From contig VSJF01000007.1 in NCBI GenBank assembly GCA_009739215.1, forward strand, positions 744,001 to 808,000: a stretch of 64,000 nucleotides of DNA, read 5' to 3'. Shown piece after piece: positions 38,615-54,233 of the stretch. The stretch is from Floccularia luteovirens. Its lineage: Eukaryota > Basidiomycota > Agaricomycetes > Agaricales > Squamanitaceae. The number at the start of each line of letters is the position of its first letter. Positions within the stretch are counted from its first letter, which is position 1. The notes below the pieces were generated by a model. It made no database searches. It had not been told where the DNA came from and saw only the letters and a list, made by a program, of their open reading frames with translations. The position numbers and the translations under genes were made by a program.

Positions 38615-40294
38615 TTATTCCTTTGAAAACAGTCTTTTCAGATAATCACTGGCAGTTTGTTTGACCGATGCATCAACGCCAGGATGGCTAAGCAGTTCCT
38701 ACAGATGTCCATTCATGTGAACAAACGGTCAATATATGGTAGAAAGCAGCCGAGAACTTACGATCGCTCTATCCGCAGTCTGCTTAACATTAGCCGAGTG
38801 TTTGGTGTGCTCGAATTGAGCCGCCTCTCGCTCCATTTTCAAGCGCTCCATCTCTCTGCGTTGCACACTCTCCCTCTCTTCGCGTTCTTCCTTCCGACGC
38901 ATATATTCAAGTTTCATTTTTCCTGTCTGTGTTTGCACTTGCAGGAACTGCATATATGCGGAGACCATACTCTGACTGATCGTGACATTCATGACTGGGG
39001 GATCTACATTCGACGAAGATGAGGTTGCAGTAGAAGTACTTAAACCCGGGACGCTCGTGGTTGTGGCAGGAGATGGGGGAACAGGGGGCACATCTCGCAG
39101 TGCCTGTGGGTTGATGTAATTCATATGGTGATGGTTCATGCTACGGTCATTTGCATGGCTGTTGCTGGAAGGATTGTTGTTGGTATTAGTATTGGGTACA
39201 GGTGGAGGGGGTGGGTGTTCGTTGATGGTGAAGTCGATTGGTGGATCATTATCTAGTCCAGTGTCGTCGGCACCTGATGAATCCATAGCAACTGCACCCG
39301 CTGAACCTCGCGATTGTACAGGCCGTGTTGTTGCTGGATCGCCGTGCCATCTACGAAATAGATTAAGATATAATCATTTAAGAAAGACAAGATCAAGGGC
39401 ACCTTCGGTAGAAAAGGTCATACCAACCAACACGATGCCAATGATCAATGGTCCTGGCTGTGATGTTTCCCACATCGCACCCAGATTTTCTGGCAGTTTG
39501 CAGCCTGCGCTCATACTCTCTGAGGCGGTCTGCTTCACTAAGGGAGGATATATTAGAGGTCCCCAAAGGGGCAGGAAAAGTTTCAAATGCATATATCTGT
39601 TTGAACAGATTGAAATTTCGCTCATAACACCCTTTCAGGGCCTGGTAAGTTTTTTTGTTGCCAAAAACTTCTACCGCACACTATAAAATAAGTAAAATTG
39701 GTATGCTGAACACGGTGTGGACGGAGATAAAGAATACTTCGCGTAGGCATGAATTTTTTGTTGCGCGGAGGGCATTCCAGTGTTCATCCTGGCCTGGCCC
39801 CATGAGCCAGCTAAAAAGCTTTGTTTTCTCCTCGTCCGTCCAATGTTTTGCGCCAGAGACTCCCCCTTCCATATCGAAAGCGTCTGGGTCATCTGCATCG
39901 CGCCTACGTTTGAGAACCTGTGTAGTGATACCGCCATCCTGCTTTCGTTTCGAGGACTGACCGACAAAGGCGAGTGACGAGTGTGATGAAGAGGCACCGG
40001 GGTGAGGTTGATTCTGTGTGCCATTCTGAGTGAGGCCTGGAGGAGAAGTTGACAGATTACGGTAATTGTCTGGAGCGCGAGAATAGGGGGCGGCGACGGT
40101 TGGAGGGAGATGATGGTTACCGAGGGCCTGACCAAGGCCTTGATGCGCCTGGAATGGGGTCTTTGTTGTTGTGTCGGATGGAGGAGAGGTCAGTTCATGG
40201 TTCGGAATTGTGGGTCAGACGAGGGACATACCGAGCCGTTGCTGTCGAGATTCGTATCCCTGCGGTCTGGCAGAGGCATGTGGCCGTACTGCAT
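38615..40294 (-). CDS. Myb/SANT-like DNA-binding domain protein
   Basis: Multi-exon gene. Exon 1 (MQYGHMPLPDRRDTNLDSNG) joins by a GT-AG intron to a His/Asn/Pro-rich linker and a basic patch (SSKRKQ, LKRRRD). The DNA-binding domain follows: KHWTDEEKTKLFSWLMGPGQ, DEHWNALRATKNSCLRE, then FGNKKTYQALKGCYERNFNL, the trihelical Myb/SANT-like form frequent in agaricomycetes. After an Asn/Pro-rich region comes a charged coiled coil (YMRRKEEREERESVQRREME). Past one more intron the protein ends in ELLSHPGVDASVKQTASDYL plus KRLFSKE at 38615. Homologs are thought to be transcription regulators, some derived from domesticated transposon proteins; the role here is unknown. The last join uses gtaagt...ctgtag and replaces an otherwise unlikely readthrough tail. 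Confidence 0.82.
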
Positions 40295-40621
40295 TGCTGA
40301 TTCACTGCATCATGGTTTGAGCTTTTCCATGCTGCGATCCTCAACACTTCACCCACTTTTGTACCTGCGAGTCCATGCTCAAAGCGAACCACCCTGCTCG
40401 AATCGTTTCTTTCGCCGCCAAAATAGTCGGGTCGGTCCACGTCTTCGCATCCGCGAACAACTCCTATTCAAATTTGGTTCGTTTGCGGCTCGTTTACTCG
40501 TCTGTTTAATTCCCACGACAAAGCCAAACAAAGGTCATGTGCCCTACTGACCTAATTCCAATAATTATATAGCAATACAGTTATCATCTGAATCTAATAA
40601 AAACTTCGTTCGACATCCCCT
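40295..40621. other. Intergenic, 327 bp
   Basis: Promoter side of the Myb/SANT-like gene and 3' flank of the MYST gene. No coding signal was recognised. Confidence 0.45.
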
Positions 40622-44887
<4,266 letters not shown>

Positions 44888-45595
44888 CAGTGACAACCAT
44901 ATTCAAACCCACAACGTAAGCCTGATGATACCTCAGTCAGATCCGCTTTGGACGACAAAAAAGTCCACATGTCACGTAAGGTTCTTTCACCAATTGTATT
45001 TGAACAATTACCCAGGCTACTGACATACAAAAACTACCCTCAAGCACCGTAACTATCCTAAAGTTACTTGTCAATAAAATATTTAATTCTGGGATATTGA
45101 TGTGAGATTAAAAGCAGATGGGAGTGGACATGCTCTGGTCTAATATCGGCTGACCTGATTGCCAGAGAATACCCGCTGTCTGATGCATACGGTCCCATAC
45201 ATAGCCATTAAAAGCCATCTGGTGCAACTGATGCCGTTTCAATGCCGGTGTTCCACGGTTTCTGGCATGCAACTGGGTCCAGCAGGGGTCCGTGCAAACT
45301 GAGTTTATAGGAGTGAAATGGTGTAGGTAGTAGCTACAACTATACTACATAGCTAACTGAATATATACACGACTAGTATATAGCTTTATAGCTTTGTAAC
45401 TAACCGTTGATATGACTATTACTAAGTCGAGGTTGGATGTGGGCCGTGGCACAGGCAGATAAACAAATGCCAACAAGGAATTGACCGAGAGGTATCCTGG
45501 GTGGTGACTGGGTCCAATTGACTCTTCAAGCACCCAATATTCACTCCAATCCCTCTTAATCTTCTTCCACCACGTCGTTCACAACTACCCAGACG
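44888..45595. other. Divergent promoter region, MYST and LAMMER kinase genes
   Basis: 700 bp between divergent starts. A short TA-rich stretch with repeated tatagctt units lies near 45370-45400. No gene is supported. Confidence 0.45.
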
Positions 45596-47582
45596 ATGTC
45601 GGCGGCGGTGCACCAATTGCCTCCGCAAATGGTGTCCCAATACCCCCGCCAATCCTTTCCTAACATGCATTCCAACGTTGCTGGCCCAAGCGTAATGCCA
45701 ACCCCGCCTGTCGGTACTCGTAAGCGCAAACGCGCTCACCAGTACACTGTCAGCTATAGTGAGGTCCAAGAAATTGATAACGATGGCAGGGTTCGGGAAG
45801 TCATTGTTATTGAGGACACTCCGCCACCACCAACAATATCACCTGCAACCACTCACAATGGCGCATTTTCAGCATCTTACCAACCACCAATTTATTCCGC
45901 TCCCATACGGACGAGGGCAAGAGCAGCAGCAGAAGCTGAAGCTATTTCTGTTAGTGCATCTTCCGTATTGACAGCACCAGCCCCCAAGAAGAGAAAACGG
46001 GATCATCCAGAGGAGGTCCGTGCGCCGGTCGCCAAAAAGCTTGCACCTAGTAGTCAACAATCTCAGATCGCACCCCCTACAAAATCATGGGATAGCAGGA
46101 GTGCTGCTGCTACGGACGATGTATGAATCATTTGCCACTACTCCACCATTGTTTATTGTTATCTGACGTTCGATCATTGTAGACCTCGAAAGGACCTGTG
46201 TCATGCGATGATAAAGAAGGTCACTATATTATTGTTCCTGATGATATGATTCATCGGCGTTGTAAGAAGCGAAATCATTTAGTCAATCTCCCTCCCGCTA
46301 ACTATGCCTTGAAGATCGCACTGTTCGACTGCTGGGCCAAGGAACCTTTGGCAAAGTTGTGGAAGCTGTGGACACACAAACTAACAAGAGTGTGGCTATC
46401 AAAATTATTCGAGCTATTCCGAAATACCGAGACGCCAGTAAGATCGAAATTCGCGTCCTTCAAAAGCTCAAAGAACGTGACCCCTCGAACAAAAAGTAGG
46501 TAATTGCCCATTTTCCAAAATCATCAGGCAGACTAACGTCGATCACAGTAAATGTATTCACCTTCTACAATGGTTCGACCATCGTAACCATGTTTGTTTG
46601 GTATCTGAACTCTTAGGAATGTGTGTCTACGACTTCCTGAAAGACAACGATTTTGCTCCATTCCCACGGCACCACATACAAGACTTTGCTCGCCAGCTAC
46701 TAGGAAGTGTTGCATGTACGTCGACCCATTGGTTGCTGTTATAGTTGAATTTTCACTCATAAAAATGTATAGTTTTGCACGAACTCCGTCTAGTCCATAC
46801 GGATCTTAAGCCAGAGAATATTCTTCTTGTTCATAACGACTACAAAACCGTCCACATAAGTATCCCTGGCAAGGTGAGCATTACTGATCCTTACCTCATC
46901 TCCAACACTTACAACTTTCAGCGTAACGCTACCCCCAAAACGAAGAGGATTCTTCAATCGACCGAAATACGTCTTATCGATTTCGGATCTGCAACTTTTG
47001 AGCAAGAATATCATTCATCAGTCGTATCAACACGACATTACCGTGCTCCTGAAATTATCTTAGGTTTGAAACAGTTCATACTCTCCTTGACTATCATCTC
47101 ACTGTTTATTTAAAGGGCTAGGATGGTCCTTCCCTTGTGATGCATATTCACTAGGGTGTATTCTTGTCGAGTTCTTTACAGGCGTTGCTTTGTACCAGAC
47201 TCATGACAATCTGGAACATCTAGCTATGATGGAGATGGTAATGGGTAAAATGCCAGAGCGCTTTGCTCGGGCTGGTGCAAGGTCAAAACCGGAGTTCTTC
47301 AAAGACGCATGTAAGCTTGATTGGCCGAAGCCCCGGGCGACCCGGCAAAGCAAGAAAGATGTTCGCGCAACTCGCCCACTTTCTGTTCGTGGTTACCCCG
47401 TCTTTCGCCGCAGTCATACTGACCACAGCCTTCAGGACGTGATTCCGCCAGGGGACGTGATCAACAAACATTTTCTGAACCTTGTTCAAAGGCTGCTCAC
47501 ATTTGACCCTGCGCAACGGATCACAGTACGGGATGCACTGAACCATCCCTACTTCTCCTTGACTATCCCCGAAGAGATATAA
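45596..47582 (+). CDS. LAMMER-type dual-specificity protein kinase (CLK/Lkh1 family)
   Basis: Multi-exon gene starting [20 protein letters not shown]. The N-terminal 180 residues are low complexity with basic nuclear-signal-like clusters ([20 protein letters not shown]). The kinase domain then shows [20 protein letters not shown] (glycine loop), [15 protein letters not shown] (VAIK Lys), [33 protein letters not shown] (HTDLKPEN in place of HRD, usual for this family), [20 protein letters not shown] (DFG) and [17 protein letters not shown]. The diagnostic LAMMER motif appears as [14 protein letters not shown], differing slightly from the consensus EHLAMMERILG. The protein ends [17 protein letters not shown]. 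Family members phosphorylate SR splicing factors and regulate flocculation and the cell cycle in fungi. The frame is intact across short introns. Confidence 0.93.
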
Positions 47583-48419
47583 TGTTTGATTATCATGCTC
47601 TTCTTCAATTTCCGACCGGGTTTTACAATTGTTTGATTATCTACTACCATGGACACCAAAGTTCTTCATGTACCGAATCTCAGTGTACTACAGTCCAGTC
47701 CGCCCTCCTAGTTTATCACTCATCTGGGGCGTTATCGTACCTTCATCAATGCTGTCCTCCGCTGTCATTGTTGTTCGTATACCTCTCATTATAGATTCCT
47801 CAAGCTTCATAAAGAAACGCCGTTCCGCATGACGAAGGCCAACCTCTTTTATTCTCAGGAAATGTTCTTTCTTTATTTTTCCACGCATATTGTCTTTATA
47901 GTCACACAATCTCTTTTGCATATGGTCATAATTGCACTTCCTCATATTCATTCTTCTCTTGCACTCTTTGTACGGGGCTCTACATTTACAAGCATTCTCT
48001 CCATTTTGCTTGGATCTTGACCATAAATAATGTCACCAATTTTGTGTATTAACATTACACTCGAATCTAGAAGCAACAATATATAGCTCAACATTGGACG
48101 ATTCAGGACAAAGGAATCAATAGTAGTATGTAAGTCGAACTACTTGCTTGTGGGCAAAACAGTTAAATATATATCTGTCTGTCCCTAGACGAAACGGTCC
48201 GGGACTTGAAATATGAAGCAACAGATGGCAGAGGGGCCGCATGCATGATGGAACACACCAATCATCTCAGTATATGAGCGCGACCTCCGCCTTCCAACTG
48301 CTGAAGGTAAAACCATAGTATGACCAAACTATAGTTGTTAGGGAATATGTCGGAGGTGTCAACGCTATTTCTGCTCGTCATCGACAGAGATGGGGGTTAT
48401 CCCCTTCACGGGTCTCGAC
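47583..48419. other. Intergenic downstream of the kinase gene
   Basis: AT-rich sequence with no supported gene. The left part is presumably the kinase 3' UTR; the right part borders the decayed paralog. I did not find the missing last exon of that paralog here. Confidence 0.45.
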
Positions 48420-49745
48420 GAAGCGACTCGCAAAAAAAAATGAACAACGCCTAACCAATGGTAAACATGCTTGTTGTGGCTACAAGAACGGACACTAGAA
48501 GTTGTCCTGGGGTTTTGCGTCATTGGAACTAACATGCATATACAACCTGGACCGTGCTAGACCTTCCAATCGTATTAGAAGATATTGCGCCATTTTGGCA
48601 GGAGGATTAACCAGTGCCTGATAAAGCATGGACGGTGTAGTAGGATTAAATGTCGTGGCAGCAAATTCCTTCGATATCATTCTGTCGATCATCTCGGGAT
48701 GCAACAAGAAATAGGACTCGGGTTACCTAAATCAATACGCGCGGCAGCATATACAACCTGAACAAGGTTCATGGCAGCTTCACGAAGTACTCCATTCAAA
48801 GTCTCAGTATTGTTTGGACCGGGAGGTTTAAACATAGAATATTGATCCAGTTTCGTATCTGTGTAGATAGCTTCGGTGGAACTGATATTATATTCTGGCT
48901 TCAAAGTAGCACAAAGTGCAGGAAGGGCTAAGAAGGATCGGACAATGCCTGAAATCGGCTACGGCAGATATGGAGACCAGCGTCGTCATATTTGACCGTC
49001 GCAAAGCATAATACGTTCGAAAGCCAGCATCCCTGGAAGCTAATTGTATCCTGAAACAGCGTTTTACTTAAGACGGAAGTGCAAAACAAGTATGAAATCA
49101 CTTACAAGAGATCTAGGACTACAGCTCTTGCATCGCCTATGCCCCCGCCAAGCTTAGTACGTCTCACACCTAGCAGTGGCGAACGCCTCCCAGACAGTGA
49201 AGATATGGAGAATGACGTCTTGGCATTAACTTCGAATTTTCCTTGACCTGTACACCGAATTAGAAGTGTGAAATCCGTCGTCCACAACCTAATATCTCCC
49301 ATGACAAGCATGGATGAAACATCGCAGTCGTCGAGCACAGAGCCTCGATAGACGATACCTGAGCTGCCTGCAGTAGGTTTGCTTATTGTTTCGACCTGCC
49401 ATTCAAATAGTGTGTAATTGGTGGTCAATTTATCCCCGACATTGAAGACATGGCGTTCGCATAGAGATCCTGGTTTTGATACTCGGTATGGCAGGTATTT
49501 ATCATACCAAAAGCGTTAAGTTGCATATTTGAAGTCGTTCTCAAATGCAGTAATAGTCTCATAACCCGTTGGAGCAACTGTAAATAAACTGATTAGTAGG
49601 TACGAGCATACACTGCAAAGATGAAGTTACCATTCAGAATACAAAGGAGTACTATATTTATCAATGCACCTGTATAGGCGACCGGAGTGAGCCAACGCAA
49701 TGGAAATTTGCGTGTCACCGGATATTCTAGTGCAAGAAATACCAT
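48420..49745 (-). pseudogene. Decayed copy A of an orphan two-helix membrane protein
   Basis: This region aligns exon by exon with the intact gene at 51948-53436. Matching strings include KFPLRWLTPVAYTGALINIV, LTTNYTLFEWQVETISKPT (nearly identical in the other copy), NAKTSFSISSLSGRRSPLLG, KPEYNISSTEAIYTDTK and VVYAAARIDLGNPSP. It is broken in several ways. An in-frame TAA sits at 49516..49518 (FKYAT*RFWYDK where the intact copy has FNVTQSFWYDS). The reading frame shifts near 48935, again near 48700, and again near 48540. The Met of the intact copy aligns with a Leu codon here, and the C-terminal exon was not found. Both copies have the same intron positions, so this arose by DNA duplication, not retrotransposition. 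The deduced breaks are described only from alignment by eye. Confidence 0.85.
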
Positions 49746-50262
49746 CAGATAGACTGAATAGTGGGTAATTAGAGTATTTTGATATAGCAAGAGCTGTTCA
49801 TCTTATACTCTTGGTACTGAATAGTAGTGCCTCGTCCTCATTGCAAGAACGTTGGACGAGAAGTATGTACTTTTTCAATGCAAGTATCCTGCTGTATACT
49901 TTCACATCTACATTAGCGCTGAGAATATATGAACACATCCCCGCCACCTACCTATCTCCTGCCCATTTTTCAAACTAAATCTTTTATGTTGAAGAATCAC
50001 CAATCTAAATAATTTATGTCAGTCCCAAATTTTATCCAACCACACTAGAAGCCAGGTCATTGACCACCAGTTCGACTCCGGAAAGTTGTATCTTCAGACG
50101 CCCAGAATATAAGTATGCATGAGAAAGGCAGATAAAACATTGTGGACTGCCTAGTATTTAACACCAACCACATCCCTGAGCCTCGTTGAAAATATGATGA
50201 ATGCACAAGTCTAGTCTTACCAATTCCGGATTGATTAATTTGGTCATTCTCGAATGCCTATA
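49746..50262. other. Intergenic left of the transposable element
   Basis: About 500 bp upstream of pseudogene copy A, AT-rich, with no gene. It ends at the TA dinucleotide flanking the element. Confidence 0.4.
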
Positions 50263-50264
50263 TA

Positions 50265-50297
50265 CACGGCCAGTCAGAAAACCTGTCCTGAGGACAG
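50265..50297 (+). repeat. Left terminal inverted repeat of the element
   Basis: A 33-bp repeat starting CACGGCCAGTCAGAAAA and ending in the palindromic CTGTCCTGAGGACAG. It differs from the right repeat at two positions (4 and 18). Confidence 0.88.
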
Positions 50298-50452
50298 TAG
50301 CCGAGAGACGTCCTGAGTGCATTTTCGTTCCGCCCCCCCCCCCCCCGGACAGATAGGGATTAGATAATATTCTCGAGAAATAATATAATAAGAACTGTGG
50401 GCATTCTGTCCTGAGTTGGAGTCAAATTTAATCTCAGATTATGTCTGAGTCC

Positions 50453-50608
50453 GTCCTGAGGATGTAACCGAATTTGTCCCAAGAATATAGCCAAATTGTC
50501 CTGAGAATATAGCCGAACTGTCCTGAGGACAGACTCGGCTATATCCTTAGGATGTAGCCGAATTGTCCTGAGGATAGAACTGAACTGTCCTGGGGACAAA
50601 CTCGGCTA
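50453..50608 (+). repeat. 22-bp minisatellite inside the element, about seven units
   Basis: Units begin at about 50453, 50476, 50498, 50520, 50542, 50564 and 50587, so the period is 22-23 bp. Each unit opens with GTCCTGAGGA or a variant and most contain AGCCGAA or its relative. The fourth and seventh units carry the inverted core ACTCGGCTA, giving short palindromes. The opening motif is also the inner part of the terminal repeats. Confidence 0.75.
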
Positions 50609-51371
50609 CCACAGCAAGGCGCGTTACTATTTATGGGAAATTGAAAGAGGAATTTTTGTTTTCAAAAAAAATCATACTTATTTGATTGCAAAGTATCTAA
50701 GTACATTGTACATAGGAGATAAGTTAATGTTACAGTATGAGTATAGTGGTAGAAGTCAAATAACATTAGTTTGACATGTACATAAATCGACTTCAAATAT
50801 TTTCAAGGTATTTCGGTGTTACCCCCAGACTTGGGATTTTTGAGTGGGATAGTCTTTCTGTAGTGTCATCAAAAGAAACAATCAAGGGAAACACATGCAG
50901 CAATAGAACCCACCTTAACATGAACACAAACTTGCAACAAGCGGCCATTCATAAGGACATCTGAAGACTGGGCAAGTATGAAAAGGGAAACGAGGAGAAA
51001 CGAACAGAAAAATGTTGGAAAAGGGATACAGTACTAGCAAAAAAAAAAAAAACAGCCAAGGCCACTACCCGACACATGCCGCCACCAAATACAGAAATTT
51101 CCATATCCGTTAAGCGAGTTTGTCCTCAGGACAGTTGCTGCTTCATCCTCAGGACCGTTGCTACTTTGTAATCAGGACAGGTCTTGGTAGTACTGAGATT
51201 ACAGTGGCTTCATAATATATTTTGACGTACATAAGTACCAAGGATGGCTGAGTCATTAAATATAGGATTAAATTTATTCATACAGTAATGTATATTAATT
51301 CTGTTCTGATATTCCCTGCCGAGCGGAGGAAGAACGCATCAGGATTCCAAACTCTGTGCATTTTCGTTCTT

Positions 51372-51404
51372 CTGTCCTCAGGACAGATTTTCTGACTGGC
51401 TGTG
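51372..51404 (-). repeat. Right terminal inverted repeat of the element
   Basis: Reverse complement of the left repeat with two mismatches. On the plus strand it ends TTTTCTGACTGGCTGTG and is followed directly by TA. Confidence 0.88.
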
Positions 51405-51406
51405 TA

Positions 51407-51947
51407 AGTGAACTGTTGGAAGGGCTTTATTAAGTGATAAGAACCAACGCATGTTCCATGATCCATCTGTTGACAGTTTATATATTTGCCAAGTGATTAT
51501 AGCAAGAACACTGTCACTTCGGGATAAGTACTTGATTGAGATGCTGAGAACTAGCTCACTTGCAATGTTTATAATGCATATTCAAGAATTAAATGTACGA
51601 TGAGATCAAGAATCAATGCTCGTTGTTGGAGGGGACTCGGAGGATAGGATACGAGGTATTGGATGATGGATCAGCGCAGACGTTACGCTTAACAATATAT
51701 CATGAGATTACACCATTCCATGCCTGCTGGGGCCCTCCGGACATCTGAACCCTCCTTTTAGTTTGTCCAAATTTTACACATGTCCAATAGACAAAAAACA
51801 TCTAGTGCAATTTGTAGCATTAGTAGGGTAGATGATATGTCATGCCACAGTGGATAAATGTTAAACAAACAATAAATGCTAGAAGAGAGTTACTCGCAAG
51901 ACCCAGTTGATAATACAGCGATTCATCCAATGTTCGACAATCTTCTC
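51407..51947. other. Intergenic between the element and intact copy B
   Basis: Downstream flank of copy B, AT-rich. No gene or further repeat was recognised. Confidence 0.4.
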
Positions 51948-53436
51948 TTAATCATGATGATAAGGGTAATCTGATAACCCGATTGGCTTGTAAGCGCTAT
52001 GGAGACCATGCCGGAGGTACCGACGTTCTTCATCATCATGACCTGAACATTGATTCGCTAAAATCCCAGTAGTGAGTAAATATCCCGACATGATTATGAT
52101 TAACACTCTTACCACTACGATCCATTTTTGCGAAGAAGCTTGCAACACCGATAAACACTGCCCAACCTGCAGAGAACATACTCGTCGTAGCCACAAGAAC
52201 TGAGACTAAAAGTTGTCCAGGTGATTTACGTCGTTGAAATCGATATGGGTAAACAACTTGGATCTCTGCTGGACCAGCCATGGAAATTGGAAGAAACTCG
52301 GTGAGATCAGAGGTAGGATTAGCCCATGCCTCATAAAGCGTCGGTTGTGTAACGGGATTGTATGTCGAAGCAGACAGTTCCCTATATAGAATTTCGTCGG
52401 TCATTTCTGGGTGCACGATGAAATTATTAGGACTTGGGTTGCCTAGATCAATGCGTGCAGCGGCATACAGAACTTGGATCAGGTTTGATACCGCTTCGCG
52501 TGTTTCACCATCCAATACATCCATATTACCAGGACCAGGCGGTCTAAACATAGAATACTGGCGTAGGGATGCATCTGAATAGATGGTTTCGGCGAAACTG
52601 ATGTTATATTCTGGTTTCGAGGTAGCACAAGGTGCAGAAGTGCCAACAATTATCGGGCAAGGCTGGAAATCGATTGCAATAGACATGGAAACCGGGGTCG
52701 TGAAATTCGATCTCAGCAAAGCGCCATAAATCCGAAAACCAACATCCTTCGTAGCAGATTGTGTCCTACAATAATAGGATTATGATCTCGAACCGAGAAG
52801 AACTTGAAATTACTTACAGGAGATCTAGGACAACGGCTCTCGGATCACCTGTTCCTGGGCCACGCTGGGTACGTGCTACACCTAACAATGGGGAATGTCT
52901 TCCTGACAGGGATGATATAGTAAATGATGTTTTGGCGTTAACTTCATATAGCCCGTGACCCATACATCGCGTCAGAATAGTGAAATCCATCGTCCACACC
53001 CTAACATCCCCAGTGATGAATATGGATGAGACATCGCAATCGTCGAGTACAGCGCCTTGATACGAAACAGCCGAATTGCCTGCATTTGGCTTAATTATTG
53101 TTTCAATCTGCCACTCGAATAGCGTGTAGTTGGTAGTCAATTTGTCTCCGACATTGAAGACATGAGGATCGCATAGAGTTCCAGGCTTCGACACTCGATA
53201 GGGCATAAAGCTATCATACCAGAAGGACTGGGTCACGTTGAAGTTATTCTGGAATACAGTGATCGTTTCATAACCCGTTAGAGCAACTGTAAAATGACTA
53301 ATTAGATATGAGTATACATTCCAGAGATGAACTTGCCATTAAGAATGGATAGGAGTATTATATTTAAAACAGCACCTGTGAGTGCGACTGGAGTGAACCA
53401 ACGCCATGGAAATTGGCGTGTTAGTGAATATTCCAT
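51948..53436 (-). CDS. Orphan two-helix membrane protein, intact copy B
   Basis: Four exons join in frame. Exon 1 (53436..53337) encodes MEYSLTRQFPWRWFTPVALT and a transmembrane helix (GAVLNIILLSILN). Exon 2 starts at 53286 and encodes the long extracellular or lumenal part with potential N-glycosylation sites (NYT, NVT). Exon 3 continues with SATKDVGFRIYGALLRSNFT, KPEYNISFAETIYSDASLRQ and VLYAAARIDLGNPSPNNF, then a second helix (LLVSVLVATTSMFSAGWAVF). Exon 4 gives a polar tail (ANQCSGHDDEERRYLRHGLH ... YPYHHD). I do not recognise the family; it resembles uncharacterised agaricomycete membrane proteins. Intron 1 begins with GCAAGT, so it is a GC-AG intron, while the decayed copy has GTAACT at the same place. 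No function is proposed. Confidence 0.75.
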
Positions 53437-54233
53437 AGGGCGAAAAGGTGGGTGGTGGACGACGGAAGAGGCATCATGAGTACACCCGGTTTTATAACCT
53501 CGATCTACGTTTGTGGCCTGAGGTTCCTGAATATCCTCATTGTAGAACTGTCAATCCAGGAACGAGCCTTGAGCGACAGGCTGCCTGTCTATTTGTCAAT
53601 GATCGTTGAGCACAGCTTCGTTCCCCTAACATGTCTTAGTTGTGTATCGGACAGTATTTAATCATGCTTACCAGAACACTCCAGTCTGAAGAAACATCAC
53701 CTAAGTTCATTTGAGAGTCACCAAGAATATAAACCAAACGGTTCAAAGTCAACTTGGCGGAGAAGCTGCTGACGGGCCAATTCACTTCTTGTCAGGCCTA
53801 GGGTTAGAGGCGGAACCTTGCCAAGCTGGATCCGTTTCTCGGAAATGAACAATTTTTAATATTCCGCTGCCCATTTTAAATTGTTGGCCGTGAACAGATC
53901 GAGTCCCACAATAAGTTTTCAAAATCGGGTATCAAAATTGTCAACAAGCTTGCACATAACCATTTCTTTCTTGAATCATGTTCTGAGAGAGCAGCGCTGA
54001 GGTTAAAATCATTTCTATAAATATCACATGGAAATACTTACGATTTCTTTCAACTAAAAATAAGACTCGAGAACTCGCAGCAGCGTGTGCCTGCGCAGCG
54101 TCTTATTGGAGATGTCTTGTCTTGTGATCTTTCCCATTGACACTGTATGAGATCACCATTCCCTCTGATATATGTATTGTCCACCCCACACTTATCTCGT
54201 TCCTCATCTTTAGCTTTTTCCTTTCATTCAATT
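53437..54233. other. Divergent intergenic region, copy B and oxidoreductase genes
   Basis: 0.8 kb containing both promoters. A 69-codon plus-strand frame at 53452-53661 has no family signal. The 100 bp before the oxidoreductase ATG are pyrimidine-rich. Confidence 0.45.

Larger units (their letters stand above)
50265..51404. mobile_element. Non-autonomous Tc1/mariner-type DNA element (MITE-like)
   Basis: The 1140-bp segment is bounded by 33-bp terminal inverted repeats at 50265..50297 and 51372..51404. They match at 31 of 33 positions and begin CACGGCCAGTCAGAAAA on the left (CACAGCC... on the right). A TA dinucleotide flanks each end (50263..50264 and 51405..51406), the target-site duplication expected for Tc1/mariner elements. 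No transposase frame is present inside; frames are short and featureless. The interior holds a 14-base C run (50333..50346), a 22-bp tandem array (50453..50608), a 14-base A run near 51039..51052, and more copies of a GTCCTCAGGAC-like palindrome toward the right end. It would need a transposase supplied in trans. Superfamily assignment rests on the TA duplication and terminus sequence. Confidence 0.82.

Noticed and set aside
36360..40500. GTTCGG-rich patches near 36360-36540, 38120-38300 and 40370-40500 as one repeat family
   Set aside because: Reading them in both orientations gave no convincing alignment beyond short shared words.
50776..50964. Possible coding remnant inside the mobile element
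   Set aside because: It is 62 codons with no DDE motif or helix-turn-helix, so the element is treated as non-autonomous.
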